Of a DNA stretch of 64,000 bases, positions 53,745-63,310 are shown in pieces; the stretch's first letter is position 1; every line of letters begins with the position of its first letter. Below the pieces are notes generated by a model. That model was not told the origin of the DNA, did not search any database, and worked only from the letters and a program-made list of their open reading frames with translations. The translations under genes and the position numbers were made by a program. Origin of the DNA: Hyphomicrobiales bacterium (GTDB taxonomy: Bacteria; Pseudomonadota; Alphaproteobacteria; Rhizobiales; Rhizobiaceae); the NCBI GenBank assembly GCA_900473805.1, contig UCMS01000027.1:211357-275356 (forward strand). Reading direction: 5' to 3'.

Positions 53745-54806
53745 CTAACGAAAGAGGTCCAGGTTGTTCTTGACCCGCAGCGTGCGTAGCGCCCCCAGAC
53801 TGACGGCAGCTAGAAGCACGACCCCTTCGATCAGCGGCTGCAGGAGCGGATCAATGGAAACGATGCGGAAATAGAAGGAAATGACGCGCAGGATGCAGGC
53901 ACCGACCAGCGAGGCTATGGCACCGCCGACGCCCCCCAGCAGCGATGTACCGCCAAGCACGACGGCGGCGATGGAATTGAGCGTGTAAGCACCGGCCTGC
54001 ATCACATCAGCATTGCCCGATGAGGTTTGGACTGCGAGATAGAGCCCACCGCAAGCGGCAAAGAAGCCTGCGAGAGCAAAGGCAACAATCTTGGCTCGGT
54101 TGATCGGCAGGCCGGACATGTAGGCCGCCCCCTCCGCCGAGCCGATGGCATAGACAGTCCGCCCGGTGACGGACTTGCGAAACGGTATCCACACGAGGCA
54201 GGCCATCGAAATCAGCACGACAAATGGCGTTGGTATCCATCCGAAGGGGACAAACCATGCAGCGTCCGGATCAAACAGCTGGTACGTATCGACCAGGTCC
54301 CAGAGACTGTTGGTGACTGCCCAGTTCAAGTCGGGATCGATCTCGCCGCCGGGTTTGGGACGGATGAAAAGGGCGAGCCCGATGGCAACGGCGCCGGTCG
54401 CCAGCGTCACGATGATCGGCTGCAGCCGACCATAGACGACGATGACACCGTTCATCAAACCGAAGGCCGTGCCGGCGAGCAGCGTGGTGGCCACGCCGAA
54501 GAGGATTTCGGCGGGCGACCCGTTGACCAATTCGGATGCAATGCAGGCGGTCAGCGTCATCACCGCACCGACGCTCAGATCCAAACCGCCAAGCAGGACG
54601 GGCACGGTCTGCGCCATGGCGAGAAACGCAATGGCGACGGTCTCGTTGGCATTCTGAATCAGCACGGCCGATGAAAATCCGCGTGGATGAAGACCATGAT
54701 AGATCAGATAAATGACCAGCAGCAACGCAAGCGCGCCGTAGAAGGCACGGTTTTGGCGGAAGCTGACAGCAAGGGTCCTCACGACATTTCCCATGGCTTG
54801 CCTCAT
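53745..54806 (-). CDS. Ribose-type ABC transporter permease (first)
   Basis: This 353-residue RbsC-family permease has AMAQTVPVLLGGLDLSVGAVMTLTACIASE and AAVVLGGTSLLGGVGGAIASLVG. It carries an inserted loop of about 40 residues (RPKPGGEIDPDLNWAVTNSLWDLVDTYQLFDPDAAW, from about 150) that its partner lacks. Two different permeases suggest a heterodimeric channel. It overlaps the ATPase gene by 4 bases. Confidence 0.93.
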   Translation of the reverse strand: MRQAMGNVVRTLAVSFRQNRAFYGALALLLVIYLIYHGLHPRGFSSAVLIQNANETVAIAFLAMAQTVPVLLGGLDLSVGAVMTLTACIASELVNGSPAEILFGVATTLLAGTAFGLMNGVIVVYGRLQPIIVTLATGAVAIGLALFIRPKPGGEIDPDLNWAVTNSLWDLVDTYQLFDPDAAWFVPFGWIPTPFVVLISMACLVWIPFRKSVTGRTVYAIGSAEGAAYMSGLPINRAKIVAFALAGFFAACGGLYLAVQTSSGNADVMQAGAYTLNSIAAVVLGGTSLLGGVGGAIASLVGACILRVISFYFRIVSIDPLLQPLIEGVVLLAAVSLGALRTLRVKNNLDLFR

Positions 54807-56335
54807 GCCGCCACGTGCGTGCTGATATTGAGCGACGCCGCAATGATCGCTTCTTCGTTGATCGCCTCGCCGCTGAGTTCTGTCGTGATTGCGCCGTCAT
54901 ACATGATGGCGATACGATCGCAGCAACCGATCAATTCGGCGTAATCCGTTGAATAGAACAAGATCGCCCTGCCCTCATCGGCCAGTTCGCGCATCAGTTT
55001 GTAGATCTCTTGTTTTGTCCCGACATCGATGCCTCGGGTTGGGTCGTTCAAAAGAATGACGTCCGGTTCGGTCATCAGCCATTTGGCGATGACGACCTTC
55101 TGCTGATTGCCGCCCGAGAGCGTCGCTACGGCGTCGGCTGGCGTGTTGATCTTGATTTGAAGCTTGCGGATGCCATCTGCGACGGCCGCCTGTTCTTTGC
55201 CTTTGTCGATGAAAAAACCTCGGCAAACCCTGTCGAATGACGCCGCAAGCAAATTGTCGGCTATAGACATCGGCAGCATCAGTCCCTCCGTCTTACGGTC
55301 TTCAGGGACAAGGGCTATTCGTGTTTTTCCGGTTTTGGCATCATGCGGCGAAGAGGGTGAGATGTTCGCGCCATCGGCCTTCACACGCCCGCCGACACCT
55401 CTCAAAACACCAAAGAGCGCCAGCAGCAGTTCCTTCTGCCCCTGTCCGTCCAGCCCACCAAGCCCGACGATTTCCCCCTTGCCTATCCTCAGCGTGACGC
55501 CCTTCAGCCGGTTTTCCCATGACAGGTTGTCGATCTCGAAAAAGGGGGCCGCCCGGCGCGCTTCCGGCTTTGGCGGGAAATGCGCCTCAACGTCACGCCC
55601 GATCATCATCCGCACGATCTCGGCGGAGGAGCGCTCTCCCTTTGCGAAGGTATCGACGTGACTGCCATTCCTGAAAACAGAGAGCTTGTCACAGAGCCTA
55701 TCGACCTCATGCATGCGGTGAGAGATGAACAGCGATGCGACGTTTTCGGTCTTCAAGTCACCGAGCAATCCGTAAACGGTCTCCACATCGCGGCTCGTCA
55801 GCGCCGACGTGGCTTCGTCCAGGATCAGCACCTTGGGTTTCATGCCCAGTGCCTTGGCGATTTCCACCATCTGGCGCCGTGAAAGAGAAAGTTCGCGCAC
55901 GAGCGCGTCCGGGTCGACATCCTCGCATCTGATGCGCGCAAGAAGCGCTTCGGCACGGCGCCTTTGCTCGCGTCCGTCGATCAGGCCAAACCGGCGCGGC
56001 GGAGCGGAGATTGAGATATTGTCCGCTACGGTCAGGTCCGGCATCAGGGAAAGCTCCTGAAAGATGCAGACAATCCCGGACTCTGCCGCCTGTGCGGGCG
56101 AGCGAAACCGGACCTCCTGGCCGTTCAGATAGATTGCGCCCCTGTCGGGCTGGAGCACCCCGGACATGATCTTGATCAATGTCGACTTGCCGGCACCGTT
56201 CTCGCCGAGGATGGCATGGGTGCTTCCGCTGCGGCAGGAAAAATCGACATTGTCGAGTGCTTTGGCGCCCGAGAAGGACTTTGATATGCCGCGCAGCTCG
56301 ATAATCGAGCCGCCGCTACGGGTCGTGTCATTCAC
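54803..56335 (-). CDS. Ribose-type ABC transporter ATPase (RbsA/MglA family)
   Basis: This 510-residue ATPase has two fused nucleotide-binding domains. Domain 1 has Walker A GENGAGKST, signature LSLSRRQMVEIAKAL and Walker B VLILDEATSAL. Domain 2 lacks a canonical Walker A (GLGGLDGQGQKELL), as is normal in this family, and has signature LSGGNQQKVVIAKWL and Walker B VILLNDPTRGID. It lies downstream of the binding-protein gene across a 122-base gap with a hairpin. Confidence 0.95.
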   Translation of the reverse strand: MNDTTRSGGSIIELRGISKSFSGAKALDNVDFSCRSGSTHAILGENGAGKSTLIKIMSGVLQPDRGAIYLNGQEVRFRSPAQAAESGIVCIFQELSLMPDLTVADNISISAPPRRFGLIDGREQRRRAEALLARIRCEDVDPDALVRELSLSRRQMVEIAKALGMKPKVLILDEATSALTSRDVETVYGLLGDLKTENVASLFISHRMHEVDRLCDKLSVFRNGSHVDTFAKGERSSAEIVRMMIGRDVEAHFPPKPEARRAAPFFEIDNLSWENRLKGVTLRIGKGEIVGLGGLDGQGQKELLLALFGVLRGVGGRVKADGANISPSSPHDAKTGKTRIALVPEDRKTEGLMLPMSIADNLLAASFDRVCRGFFIDKGKEQAAVADGIRKLQIKINTPADAVATLSGGNQQKVVIAKWLMTEPDVILLNDPTRGIDVGTKQEIYKLMRELADEGRAILFYSTDYAELIGCCDRIAIMYDGAITTELSGEAINEEAIIAASLNISTHVAA

Positions 56336-56413
56336 GATTTCTGCTCCTCCCGGTCCGCCTTGCGATAAATCGATCCTCCGGCGATCCCGCGGGTCGACGA
56401 GAAATCCGGATCA

Positions 56414-56441
56414 AACCATGCCGGGCGGTGCCGGCATGGTT
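56414..56441 (-). other. Hairpin between binding-protein and ATPase genes (ribose-type operon)
   Basis: AACCATGCCGG (56414-56424) and CCGGCATGGTT (56431-56441) are perfect 11-base arms with a 6-base loop, 17 bases after the binding-protein stop. No T-run follows on the minus strand. Confidence 0.65.
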
Positions 56442-56457
56442 CATGTCGTTCCGGTAA

Positions 56458-57594
56458 TTATTTCGTGTCGGACTCGTCTTGCGCCATGATCGCGGGACCC
56501 GAGATGTTCACGCCGCAGGGCGGGAACTCGTTGACGGTAAAGAAATTGTCCGGAAGATTGGACCAGTAGTTCTCGCCGTCCTTCAGTTCCTTGTAGGTCG
56601 CGACCGGCAGCGGCACAGAGATCAGCTGGGGCATGACGTTACCCTCAAGCGCCGAAATCGCCGCCTTCATGGCGATTGCCACGAGGCCAGGAGACTGGCC
56701 GATGGAAATGCCCTTCAGGCCATCTGTGGAGTGCTCGGCAATCGCTTTACGGAAACCATTCTCGGATTCGCCGGCAACAGGCACCCAGGGATGTCCAGCA
56801 TCCTTCAACGCCTGGATGACGCCGTTGGACCCGCCTTGGCCGACGACCGCGTCAAACTGGCCGTGAACGGCAATCGCATCTGCGACAACCTTCTGGGTTG
56901 TGCCGTCGTCCCAGTTGCCGACAACGGAGACCATTTCCCACTTGCCGCCGTCCTTCGTGAAGACCTCGTTGATACCGATCGAACGGTCACGATCCACCGA
57001 GTTTCCCGGCAAACCACGGACCTCGAGAATCTTGCCTTCCTTCACGCCCTTGGCGTGAAGCTCATCGAGGGCGAACTGTCCCCACATCTGGCCCATCTTG
57101 AGCTGGTCTTCGTTGACCTGCATGACCTTGTCGGTATCGAGAACATTGTCGAAGGGAACCAGCACGACATTGTTCTTGTCGGCAAGCCGAATCACACGGT
57201 CAAAACCGTCGGGTGCAACCGCGATGGTGACGATGGCATCGTAGCCCTGGTTGATGAAGTCCTCGATGGCGCCCAACTGGGCCGGCGCGTCCGTTCCGGT
57301 GGAAACGACCTTGAACTCGGCAATCTTGTCCTTCACTGCCGGATCCTCGGCATAGGCCTTGGCCGTCTTGATCATCTGGATACGCCATGTGTTGCCGACG
57401 AATCCGTTGACGATGGCGACCTTGTAGGGGCCATCCTTCTTTGGCCACTGCATGTATTTTGTGTCCGCACTCCAAGGTGCAAAACACCCTGGTTCAGCGC
57501 CTGGACCCGACACGACTTCGGGGCCGGCGAACGACATGGTCGCGCTCAACAGCATGGACGCTGTCGTTGCAAAAAATAACGCCTTTGGTTTCAT
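56458..57594 (-). CDS. Ribose-type ABC transporter substrate-binding protein
   Basis: This is a 378-residue periplasmic protein. The signal peptide MKPKALFFATTASMLLSATMSFA precedes GPEVVSGPGAEPGCFAPWSADTKYMQWPKKDGPYKVAIVNGFVGNTWRIQMI. The fold is RbsB-like (periplasmic-binding family 4), with AQLGAIEDFINQGYDAIVTIAVAPDG and VAGESENGFRKA. Cys37 and a C-terminal cysteine (EFPPCGVN) could form a disulfide. GAGGAGGAGGAA precedes ATG 57594. The ligand is not evident. Confidence 0.92.
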   Translation of the reverse strand: MKPKALFFATTASMLLSATMSFAGPEVVSGPGAEPGCFAPWSADTKYMQWPKKDGPYKVAIVNGFVGNTWRIQMIKTAKAYAEDPAVKDKIAEFKVVSTGTDAPAQLGAIEDFINQGYDAIVTIAVAPDGFDRVIRLADKNNVVLVPFDNVLDTDKVMQVNEDQLKMGQMWGQFALDELHAKGVKEGKILEVRGLPGNSVDRDRSIGINEVFTKDGGKWEMVSVVGNWDDGTTQKVVADAIAVHGQFDAVVGQGGSNGVIQALKDAGHPWVPVAGESENGFRKAIAEHSTDGLKGISIGQSPGLVAIAMKAAISALEGNVMPQLISVPLPVATYKELKDGENYWSNLPDNFFTVNEFPPCGVNISGPAIMAQDESDTK

Positions 57595-58231
57595 GTTCCT
57601 CCTCCTCCTCGGCGCCTCCCCGGCACCTGTTTTGGCAGACGCCACCCAATGTGCGTCTCACGTCACCGCCGCCGGGCCTCCTCCCTTTGGCAGCACCCCG
57701 GTCCGCGACGCCTCAAACTGCGGGAAACCCGCCTGAAGGTGGGGCCAAGATCAGGTTCGAGCCGACCAGGCCGTCGGTCTCGAAGATAGAAAGTCGTCCA
57801 GCGGCACCGCGAAGACCCGTGCTCTCAGGCATCGCCGGTCGAGCGGGCGGCAATGATGGCGACCGGTTTCGAGCCTGCTTCACGAATCGGGATGGCGACA
57901 GGATTTCTCGACCGATGGCCGCGAGGCCCCGCGTGAATTTTGGTCTCTTCGCCGGATACCGGGTTGCCCAATAAGGCTTGGACTTCATTTTCCGCCATTA
58001 ACAACGGAGGCCTTCTGCGAGTCAATAATAATATTACTAATGAATAGAAAATATTATTATCAGCACGCCATACGCCCCTTAGGTACTCCACAAGTGAAGC
58101 CGCTCGCGGGCCGACATATCCCCGCACACAATCAACATCACAGCGCGCGGCGCCCCTCCTCGGGCACGTTGATGACCAGCGCGGGTTCCCAAGACTCATC
58201 GAGAGATCCGCACAAGTAAGCCGCCCATGAG
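57595..58231. other. Long intergenic region with AT-rich inverted repeat
   Basis: No convincing gene is seen in this stretch between two divergent operons. It must contain the promoter of the ribose-type operon. At 58025-58035 and 58050-58060 the 11-base arms ATAATAATATT and AATATTATTAT form a perfect inverted repeat with a 14-base spacer. They lie in an AT-rich island that contrasts with the GC-rich surroundings. A short frame on the minus strand (57825-57998) begins MAENEVQALLG but lacks a ribosome site and known motifs. Confidence 0.5.
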
Positions 58232-58260
58232 TTGACAATCAGAGGAACGGCTGATTGATA
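58232..58260 (+). promoter_or_regulatory. gntR promoter and candidate operator
   Basis: TTGACA (58232-58237), a 17-base spacer and TTGATA (58255-58260) form a near-consensus promoter. Inside it, CAATCAG (58236-58242) and CTGATTG (58251-58257) form a perfect 7-base inverted repeat, well placed for autorepression by the adjacent GntR protein. Confidence 0.65.
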
Positions 58261-58991
58261 TGATGTCAGACCAATTTGAGACGATGATGAAATCCACCCT
58301 CGCCCCCCTTCCTCCCGCCGATCGCGGTCGCCAGGTGACCGAGTCGCTTGCGGCCTACATCCAGCAGTCGGCCCTGGTGGCAGGTGATCGGCTGCCCGCA
58401 GAACGGGAGCTGATGGCGGCGCTCGGCGTCGGGCGCTCGACGATCCGTGAAGTGATCCGACAATTCCAGGCTCTCGGCGTGATGGAAACCCGCAAGGGCA
58501 GCGGCACCTATCTTTTGAAGCCGATCACCTCGGCCACGATCCACATGCCGCTTTCGGTCAATATGGGCAGCCTGCGCGACGCGCTGCTACAGACCCTGGA
58601 AGTTCGCCGCGGCATCGAATGCGAGGCCTGCATGGCCGCCGCCCGCCGTCGCACGAAAGAGGACCTTCGTCGCATCAGCGAAGCCCTGGTCGAGATGGAG
58701 CGGGTGCATCTGGAAAAAGGCACCGCCGGCAAGGAAGACCTTGTCTTTCACCTCGCCATCTACGATGCCACGCACAATCCACTCTTCCGCCAGCTGCTCG
58801 AGCAGATGCGCGAGGCTTTCGAGAGTTTCTGGGACACGCCCTTTGACCGGCCGGACTTCGCCCGCCGGTCCTTCCCCTATCACCGTACCCTGTTCAACGC
58901 GATCGTCGCCCAGGACACCGAGGCGGCACGGCGCGAGACCATCAAGATCCTCGACATCGTCGAGGAAGACATCAAGGAAATGTCCAAATGA
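58260..58991 (+). CDS. GntR-family regulator, FadR subfamily
   Basis: This regulator of about 243 residues has an N-terminal winged helix (ESLAAYIQQSALVAGDRLPAERELMAALGVGRSTIREVIRQFQALGVMETRKGSGTYLL) and a C-terminal FCD ligand domain (VFHLAIYDATHNPLFRQLLEQM, with later FPYHRTLFNAIVAQD; likely metal-binding Asp/His). ATG 58260 has AGAGGAACGG upstream, but it coincides with the end of the likely -10; ATG 58284 or 58287 would suit the predicted transcript better. It overlaps the PLP-enzyme gene as ATGA, so it probably controls that operon. Confidence 0.92.
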   Translation: MMSDQFETMMKSTLAPLPPADRGRQVTESLAAYIQQSALVAGDRLPAERELMAALGVGRSTIREVIRQFQALGVMETRKGSGTYLLKPITSATIHMPLSVNMGSLRDALLQTLEVRRGIECEACMAAARRRTKEDLRRISEALVEMERVHLEKGTAGKEDLVFHLAIYDATHNPLFRQLLEQMREAFESFWDTPFDRPDFARRSFPYHRTLFNAIVAQDTEAARRETIKILDIVEEDIKEMSK

Positions 58992-60160
58992 TCAACGGCT
59001 CAGACCCGTTCGAGCTCGCCTCTCTCATCGTCGCTCATGACGAGACAAACGCCTTCGAGGCGGTTGTGCCGCCAATCGTGCAGACGTCTCTGTTCACGTT
59101 TGAGACTTATGACGAGATGGTCGCCACCTATCGCGGCGAGCGCCATCGCCCGGTTTACTCCCGTGGCCTCAACCCGACGGTACGTCACTTCGAGGAGATG
59201 CTGGCCAAGCTCGAAGGCGGCGAGGATGCGCTCGGTTTCGGCAGCGGCATGGCCGCGATCTCGTCCGCCGTCATCACCTTCGTCGAGCCTGGCGATCGCA
59301 TCGTCGCGGTCCGCCATCTCTATCCCGATGCTTTCCGTTTGTTCGGCACGCTTTTGAAGCGGATGAAGGTGGAGGTGACCTATGTCGACGGGACCGATCT
59401 CGATGCGGTGGACGCGGCTATGGCCGGCGCCAAGCTGCTGTATCTCGAAAGCCCGACGAGCTGGATCATGGAACCGCATGACGTCGCGGGCCTTGCGGCC
59501 ATTGCCAGGAAACACGGCGCCGTCAGCGTGATCGACAACAGCTGGGCGAGCCCGATCTTCCAGCAGCCTCTGTCACTCGGAGTCGATATCGTCCTGCATT
59601 CGGCCTCGAAATATCTCGGCGGCCATAGCGATGTCGTCGCCGGCGTCGTCACCGGATCGAAGATGCTGATCGATCGCATCCGTGGCGAGGCACTTCCCTA
59701 TCTCGGCGGAAAGATGTCGCCCTTCGATGCCTGGCTGCTGATCCGCGGCTTGAGGACGCTTCCGATCCGGATGAAGGCGCATGAGGCCTCTGCACTCGAC
59801 ATCGCCCGCCGACTAAAGGCGCTCGACGTGGTCGAGCAGGTCAACCATCCGGGTCTCGCCAACCAATTACCGCCGGGCCTTTCCGGCACATCTGGCCTCT
59901 TCTCCTTCGTCTTCCGCGAAGGCGTCGATATCAGGGCCTTCTGCGACCAGCTGCAACTCTTCAAACTCGGCGTCAGCTGGGGTGGCCACGAAAGTCTCGT
60001 GGTGCCAGGCGAAGTGGTGCTGCAGCAGAAAGCTCAACCGAATTCCGCGCATGCCTTCGGCATGAACCCGCGGTCCGTGCGCCTCCATGTCGGCCTCGAG
60101 GGAACCGAGGTCTTGTGGAGGGATCTGGAGACGGCCATCGCCGCCGCCAAACAGCCCTGA
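58988..60160 (+). CDS. Cys/Met-metabolism PLP-dependent enzyme (cystathionine beta-lyase-like)
   Basis: This 390-residue fold-type I PLP enzyme has PVYSRGLNPTVRHFEEMLAKLEGGEDALGFGSGMAAIS and the PLP lysine Lys208 in HSASKYLGGHSDVVAG; VIDNSWASPIFQQPLSLG precedes it. The family includes cystathionine beta-lyase, gamma-synthase and methionine gamma-lyase. Members usually act on sulfur amino acids, so its place between a GntR gene and a sugar ABC transporter is unusual. The exact reaction cannot be read from sequence. Confidence 0.88.
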   Translation: MINGSDPFELASLIVAHDETNAFEAVVPPIVQTSLFTFETYDEMVATYRGERHRPVYSRGLNPTVRHFEEMLAKLEGGEDALGFGSGMAAISSAVITFVEPGDRIVAVRHLYPDAFRLFGTLLKRMKVEVTYVDGTDLDAVDAAMAGAKLLYLESPTSWIMEPHDVAGLAAIARKHGAVSVIDNSWASPIFQQPLSLGVDIVLHSASKYLGGHSDVVAGVVTGSKMLIDRIRGEALPYLGGKMSPFDAWLLIRGLRTLPIRMKAHEASALDIARRLKALDVVEQVNHPGLANQLPPGLSGTSGLFSFVFREGVDIRAFCDQLQLFKLGVSWGGHESLVVPGEVVLQQKAQPNSAHAFGMNPRSVRLHVGLEGTEVLWRDLETAIAAAKQP

Positions 60161-60202
60161 GCCCTGTCGAACCAACCCAAAAAGCAGTGGAGGAACTGTA
60201 TA

Positions 60203-61462
60203 ATGAAAACTCTTTTGACAGCAGCCTTAATGAGCGCCCTGATGGCGGGGACGGCCCTGGCCGACACCACGCTCAAGCTCGTGGAAGTCATCACGAGCCC
60301 CGAACGTACTGAAACCCTGAAATCGATCGTCTCCAAGTTCGAAACGGAAAATCCCGGCACCAAGGTGGAAATCATCTCGCTGCCCTGGGGCGAAGCTTTC
60401 CAGAAATTCGCCACCATGGTCTCGGCTGGCGAAATTCCTGACGTCATGGAAATGCCCGATACCTGGCTGTCGCTCTACGCCAACAATGGCATTGTCGAGA
60501 GCCTCGAGCCCTATCTGAAGACCTGGGACCAGACGGCTGATCTCTCTGACCGCGCGCTCGAGCTCGGCCGCGACGTCAAGGACACAGCCTATATGCTGCC
60601 TTACGGCTTCTATCTCCGGGCGATGTTCTACAACAAGAAACTGCTCGCCGAGGCTGGCGTTTCCGAACCGCCGAAGACCATGGAAGACTTTGCCCAGGCC
60701 TCCAAGAAGGTTTCGGCCCTGCCGGGCAAATACGGCTACTGCCTGCGTGGCGGACCGGGTGGGTTGAACGGCTGGGTCATGTTCGGCGCCTCGATGGCCG
60801 GCTCGAACGCCTTCTTCACCGAAGACGGCACCTCCACCTTCAATTCCGAAGGCTGGGTCAAGGGCCTCACCTGGCTGATCGATCTCTACAAGAACGGCTA
60901 CGCGCCGAAGGATTCGGTCAACTGGGGCTTCAACGAGATCGTTGCCGGCTTCTACAGCGGCACCTGCGCCTTCCTCGACCAGGATCCGGATGCCCTGATC
61001 GCGATTGCCGAACACATGGGCGAAGACGACTACGGCGTCATGACCATGCCGAAGGGCCCCGACGGCAAGACCTTCCCGACCATCGGTTATGCCGGCTGGT
61101 CGATGATGTCGGCAAGCGCCAACAAGGATCTCGCCTGGAAGCTGATCGCCACGCTCGAAGGCAAGGAAGGCAACATTGCCTGGAACAAGCGAACCGGTGC
61201 GCTTCCGGCGCTGAAGTCCGCCGAGAACGACCCCTTCTATGCGAGCCCGCAGTTCAAGGGCTGGTTTGAAGAGCTTTCCGACAAGGATGCCGTCCCGACC
61301 GTGATGCCCACGCATCTGGAAGAATTTGCCTTCTTCAAGGATTCGCTCGTGATCAAGACCTCGCAGCAGGCGCTGCTCGGCGACATCACCCCGCAGGAAC
61401 TCGCCGACCAGTGGGCGGATTACCTGACCAAGGCTCAGCAGAAGCATCTGGCCAAGAAGTAA
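60203..61462 (+). CDS. ABC transporter substrate-binding protein (family 1)
   Basis: This is a 419-residue periplasmic protein with signal peptide MKTLLTAALMSALMAGTALA, then DTTLKLVEVITSPERTETLKSIVSKFETENPGTKVEIISLPWGEAFQKF, the family 1 solute-binding pattern. GTGGAGGA precedes ATG 60203. It comes 42 bases after the PLP enzyme and before the two permeases. A sugar-type ligand is expected from the family, but the PLP neighbour leaves amino-acid conjugates open. Confidence 0.92.
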   Translation: MKTLLTAALMSALMAGTALADTTLKLVEVITSPERTETLKSIVSKFETENPGTKVEIISLPWGEAFQKFATMVSAGEIPDVMEMPDTWLSLYANNGIVESLEPYLKTWDQTADLSDRALELGRDVKDTAYMLPYGFYLRAMFYNKKLLAEAGVSEPPKTMEDFAQASKKVSALPGKYGYCLRGGPGGLNGWVMFGASMAGSNAFFTEDGTSTFNSEGWVKGLTWLIDLYKNGYAPKDSVNWGFNEIVAGFYSGTCAFLDQDPDALIAIAEHMGEDDYGVMTMPKGPDGKTFPTIGYAGWSMMSASANKDLAWKLIATLEGKEGNIAWNKRTGALPALKSAENDPFYASPQFKGWFEELSDKDAVPTVMPTHLEEFAFFKDSLVIKTSQQALLGDITPQELADQWADYLTKAQQKHLAKK

Positions 61463-61470
61463 GCCATTCA

Positions 61471-61504
61471 CGATCGGGCGGAGGCCAGTGCCTTCGCCCG
61501 ATCG
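61471..61504 (+). other. Strong hairpin between binding-protein and permease genes
   Basis: Positions 61471-61485 pair with 61490-61504: 15 pairs, one of them G-T, around a CAGT tetraloop. It begins 8 bases after the binding-protein stop. There is no T-run, so partial termination or 3'-end protection is likely rather than full termination. Confidence 0.75.
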
Positions 61505-61535
61505 GTTGCAGCCTAACCGCAGGAAAACCTGAACG

Positions 61536-62459
61536 ATGACATCGACCCAAGCTCGGGGCGATCGGCGGACGCTCCTTAAGCGGATTGCCGATGCGTCGGA
61601 TCCCTATCTCTACAGTGCGCCGGCGCTGATCCTGATCGTTGCGGTCATGCTGGTGCCGCTGGTGCTCGGCATCTCCTATGCCTTCCGCGACATCCAACTG
61701 CTGAACCCCTTTTCCGGTGGCTTCATCGGCCTCGACCATTTTCGAGCGCTGGGCCAAGACGCGGATTTCTATCGGGCGCTGAAGAACACGCTTTGGTGGA
61801 CGGGGGCATCGGTTGCGCTGCAATTCACCTTCGGGCTCATCCTCGCCCTTCTGCTCGACAAGCCCTTCTATGGCCGGGGTCTCGCCCAGGCTCTCGTCTT
61901 CCTGCCTTGGGCCGTGCCGAGTTTCCTAGCCGGCCTCAACTGGGCATGGCTCTTCAACCCCGTCATCGGCCCCTTGCCCCACTGGCTCTTTGCCATGGGC
62001 ATTCTGTCCGAACCCAACAACATCCTGTCAGATCCGGACCTTGCCATGTGGGGGCCGATCGTCGCCAATGTCTGGTGGGGCATCCCCTTCTTCGCCATCA
62101 CGCTGCTCGCAGCGCTCCAGGCCATTCCGCGCGATCTCTACGAAGCAGCCGCGATCGATGGCGCAGGACCCGTACAGCGTTTCTGGTCGATCACGCTTCC
62201 CTTCCTGGCGCCGACCATCGCGATCACCGTTCTCCTGCGCACCGTCTGGATCTCGAACTTCGCTGATTTGATCATTGTCATGACCAATGGCGGTCCGGCC
62301 GACCGGACACAGATCGTCGCCTCCTACATCTTCACCCAGGCCTTCAAGCGGCTCGATTTCGGCTATGCATCGGCCATTGCGCTGGTGCTGCTCGTCCTGC
62401 TGCTCGCCTATTCCATGCTGATCGTGCTGCTCCGGCAGTCGCTGTTGAACAAGGATTGA
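61536..62459 (+). CDS. Sugar ABC transporter permease, MalF type
   Basis: This 307-residue permease has six helices and the EAA loop IPRDLYEAAAIDGAGPVQRFWSITLPFLAPT. It follows the hairpin after the binding-protein gene and ends 4 bases before the second permease. Confidence 0.94.
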   Translation: MTSTQARGDRRTLLKRIADASDPYLYSAPALILIVAVMLVPLVLGISYAFRDIQLLNPFSGGFIGLDHFRALGQDADFYRALKNTLWWTGASVALQFTFGLILALLLDKPFYGRGLAQALVFLPWAVPSFLAGLNWAWLFNPVIGPLPHWLFAMGILSEPNNILSDPDLAMWGPIVANVWWGIPFFAITLLAALQAIPRDLYEAAAIDGAGPVQRFWSITLPFLAPTIAITVLLRTVWISNFADLIIVMTNGGPADRTQIVASYIFTQAFKRLDFGYASAIALVLLVLLLAYSMLIVLLRQSLLNKD

Positions 62460-62463
62460 GCAG

Positions 62464-63297
62464 ATGAGGCCGTCCCGCATCGCCCTGACTGTCGCGCATC
62501 GACTGGCGATCCTCGCCTACATCGTCGTCGCCCTCTTCCCGCTCTACTGGCTGCTGAAAGTCGCGGTCACACCCAATGACCTCCTCTACAGCGAAGGCGT
62601 CCGGATGTGGCCGTCGCGCACGACCTTCGAGCATTTCACTTACGTGATTTCCCACAGTGCGTTCCCGACCTTCTTCAAGAACAGCCTTGTCGTTGCCGGG
62701 TCTACCGCCTTCGTCGTCACGATCATCGCCTCGCTCTCCGGTTACGCTCTGTCCCGCTTCAATTTCCGCGCCAAATACTGGATCGTGGCGCTGATGCTTT
62801 TGACCCAGATGTTTCCGCTGGTCATGCTGGTCGCCCCGATCTTCAAGATCCTCTCGCCGCTCGGGCTGACGAACAGCCTGACCGGCCTCGTCGTCGTCTA
62901 TTCCGCCTTCAACGTGCCCTTCGCCACCTTCCTGATGCAGTCCTTCTTCGACGGCATTCCGAAGGATCTCGAGGAAGCGGCGATGATCGATGGCGCCACG
63001 CAGTTCGTCGCCTTCCGCCAGATCATCCTGCCGCTGACCCTGCCTGGAATCGCCGCCACGCTCGGCTTCGTCTTCACCGCAGCCTGGTCGGAACTGCTCT
63101 TCGCCCTGATGCTGATCTCGGGCAATGACGCCGCCACCTTCCCCGTCGGCCTGTTGTCCTTCGTGTCGAAATTCTCGGTTAATTTCGGGCAGATGATGGC
63201 AGCCGGCGTGCTGGCCCTCATCCCGGCCTGCCTCTTCTTCCTCCTCATCCAGCGCTATCTCGTGCAGGGCCTGACGGCCGGCGCGGTCAAAGGCTGA
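62464..63297 (+). CDS. Sugar ABC transporter permease, MalG type
   Basis: This 277-residue permease has six helices and the EAA loop [31 protein letters not shown]. It ends with [12 protein letters not shown], the usual end for CUT1 permeases of this group. The ATPase gene starts 13 bases later. Confidence 0.94.
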   Translation: MRPSRIALTVAHRLAILAYIVVALFPLYWLLKVAVTPNDLLYSEGVRMWPSRTTFEHFTYVISHSAFPTFFKNSLVVAGSTAFVVTIIASLSGYALSRFNFRAKYWIVALMLLTQMFPLVMLVAPIFKILSPLGLTNSLTGLVVVYSAFNVPFATFLMQSFFDGIPKDLEEAAMIDGATQFVAFRQIILPLTLPGIAATLGFVFTAAWSELLFALMLISGNDAATFPVGLLSFVSKFSVNFGQMMAAGVLALIPACLFFLLIQRYLVQGLTAGAVKG

Positions 63298-63310
63298 AAG
63301 GTCTTACCCT

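Noticed and set aside
57825..58238. A 137-codon minus-strand frame in the 57.6-58.3 kb intergenic region
   Set aside because: It crosses the AT-rich repeat, lacks a ribosome site at any start and has no known motif. Its middle part (MAENEVQALLG) could be a remnant but is not enough to call a gene.
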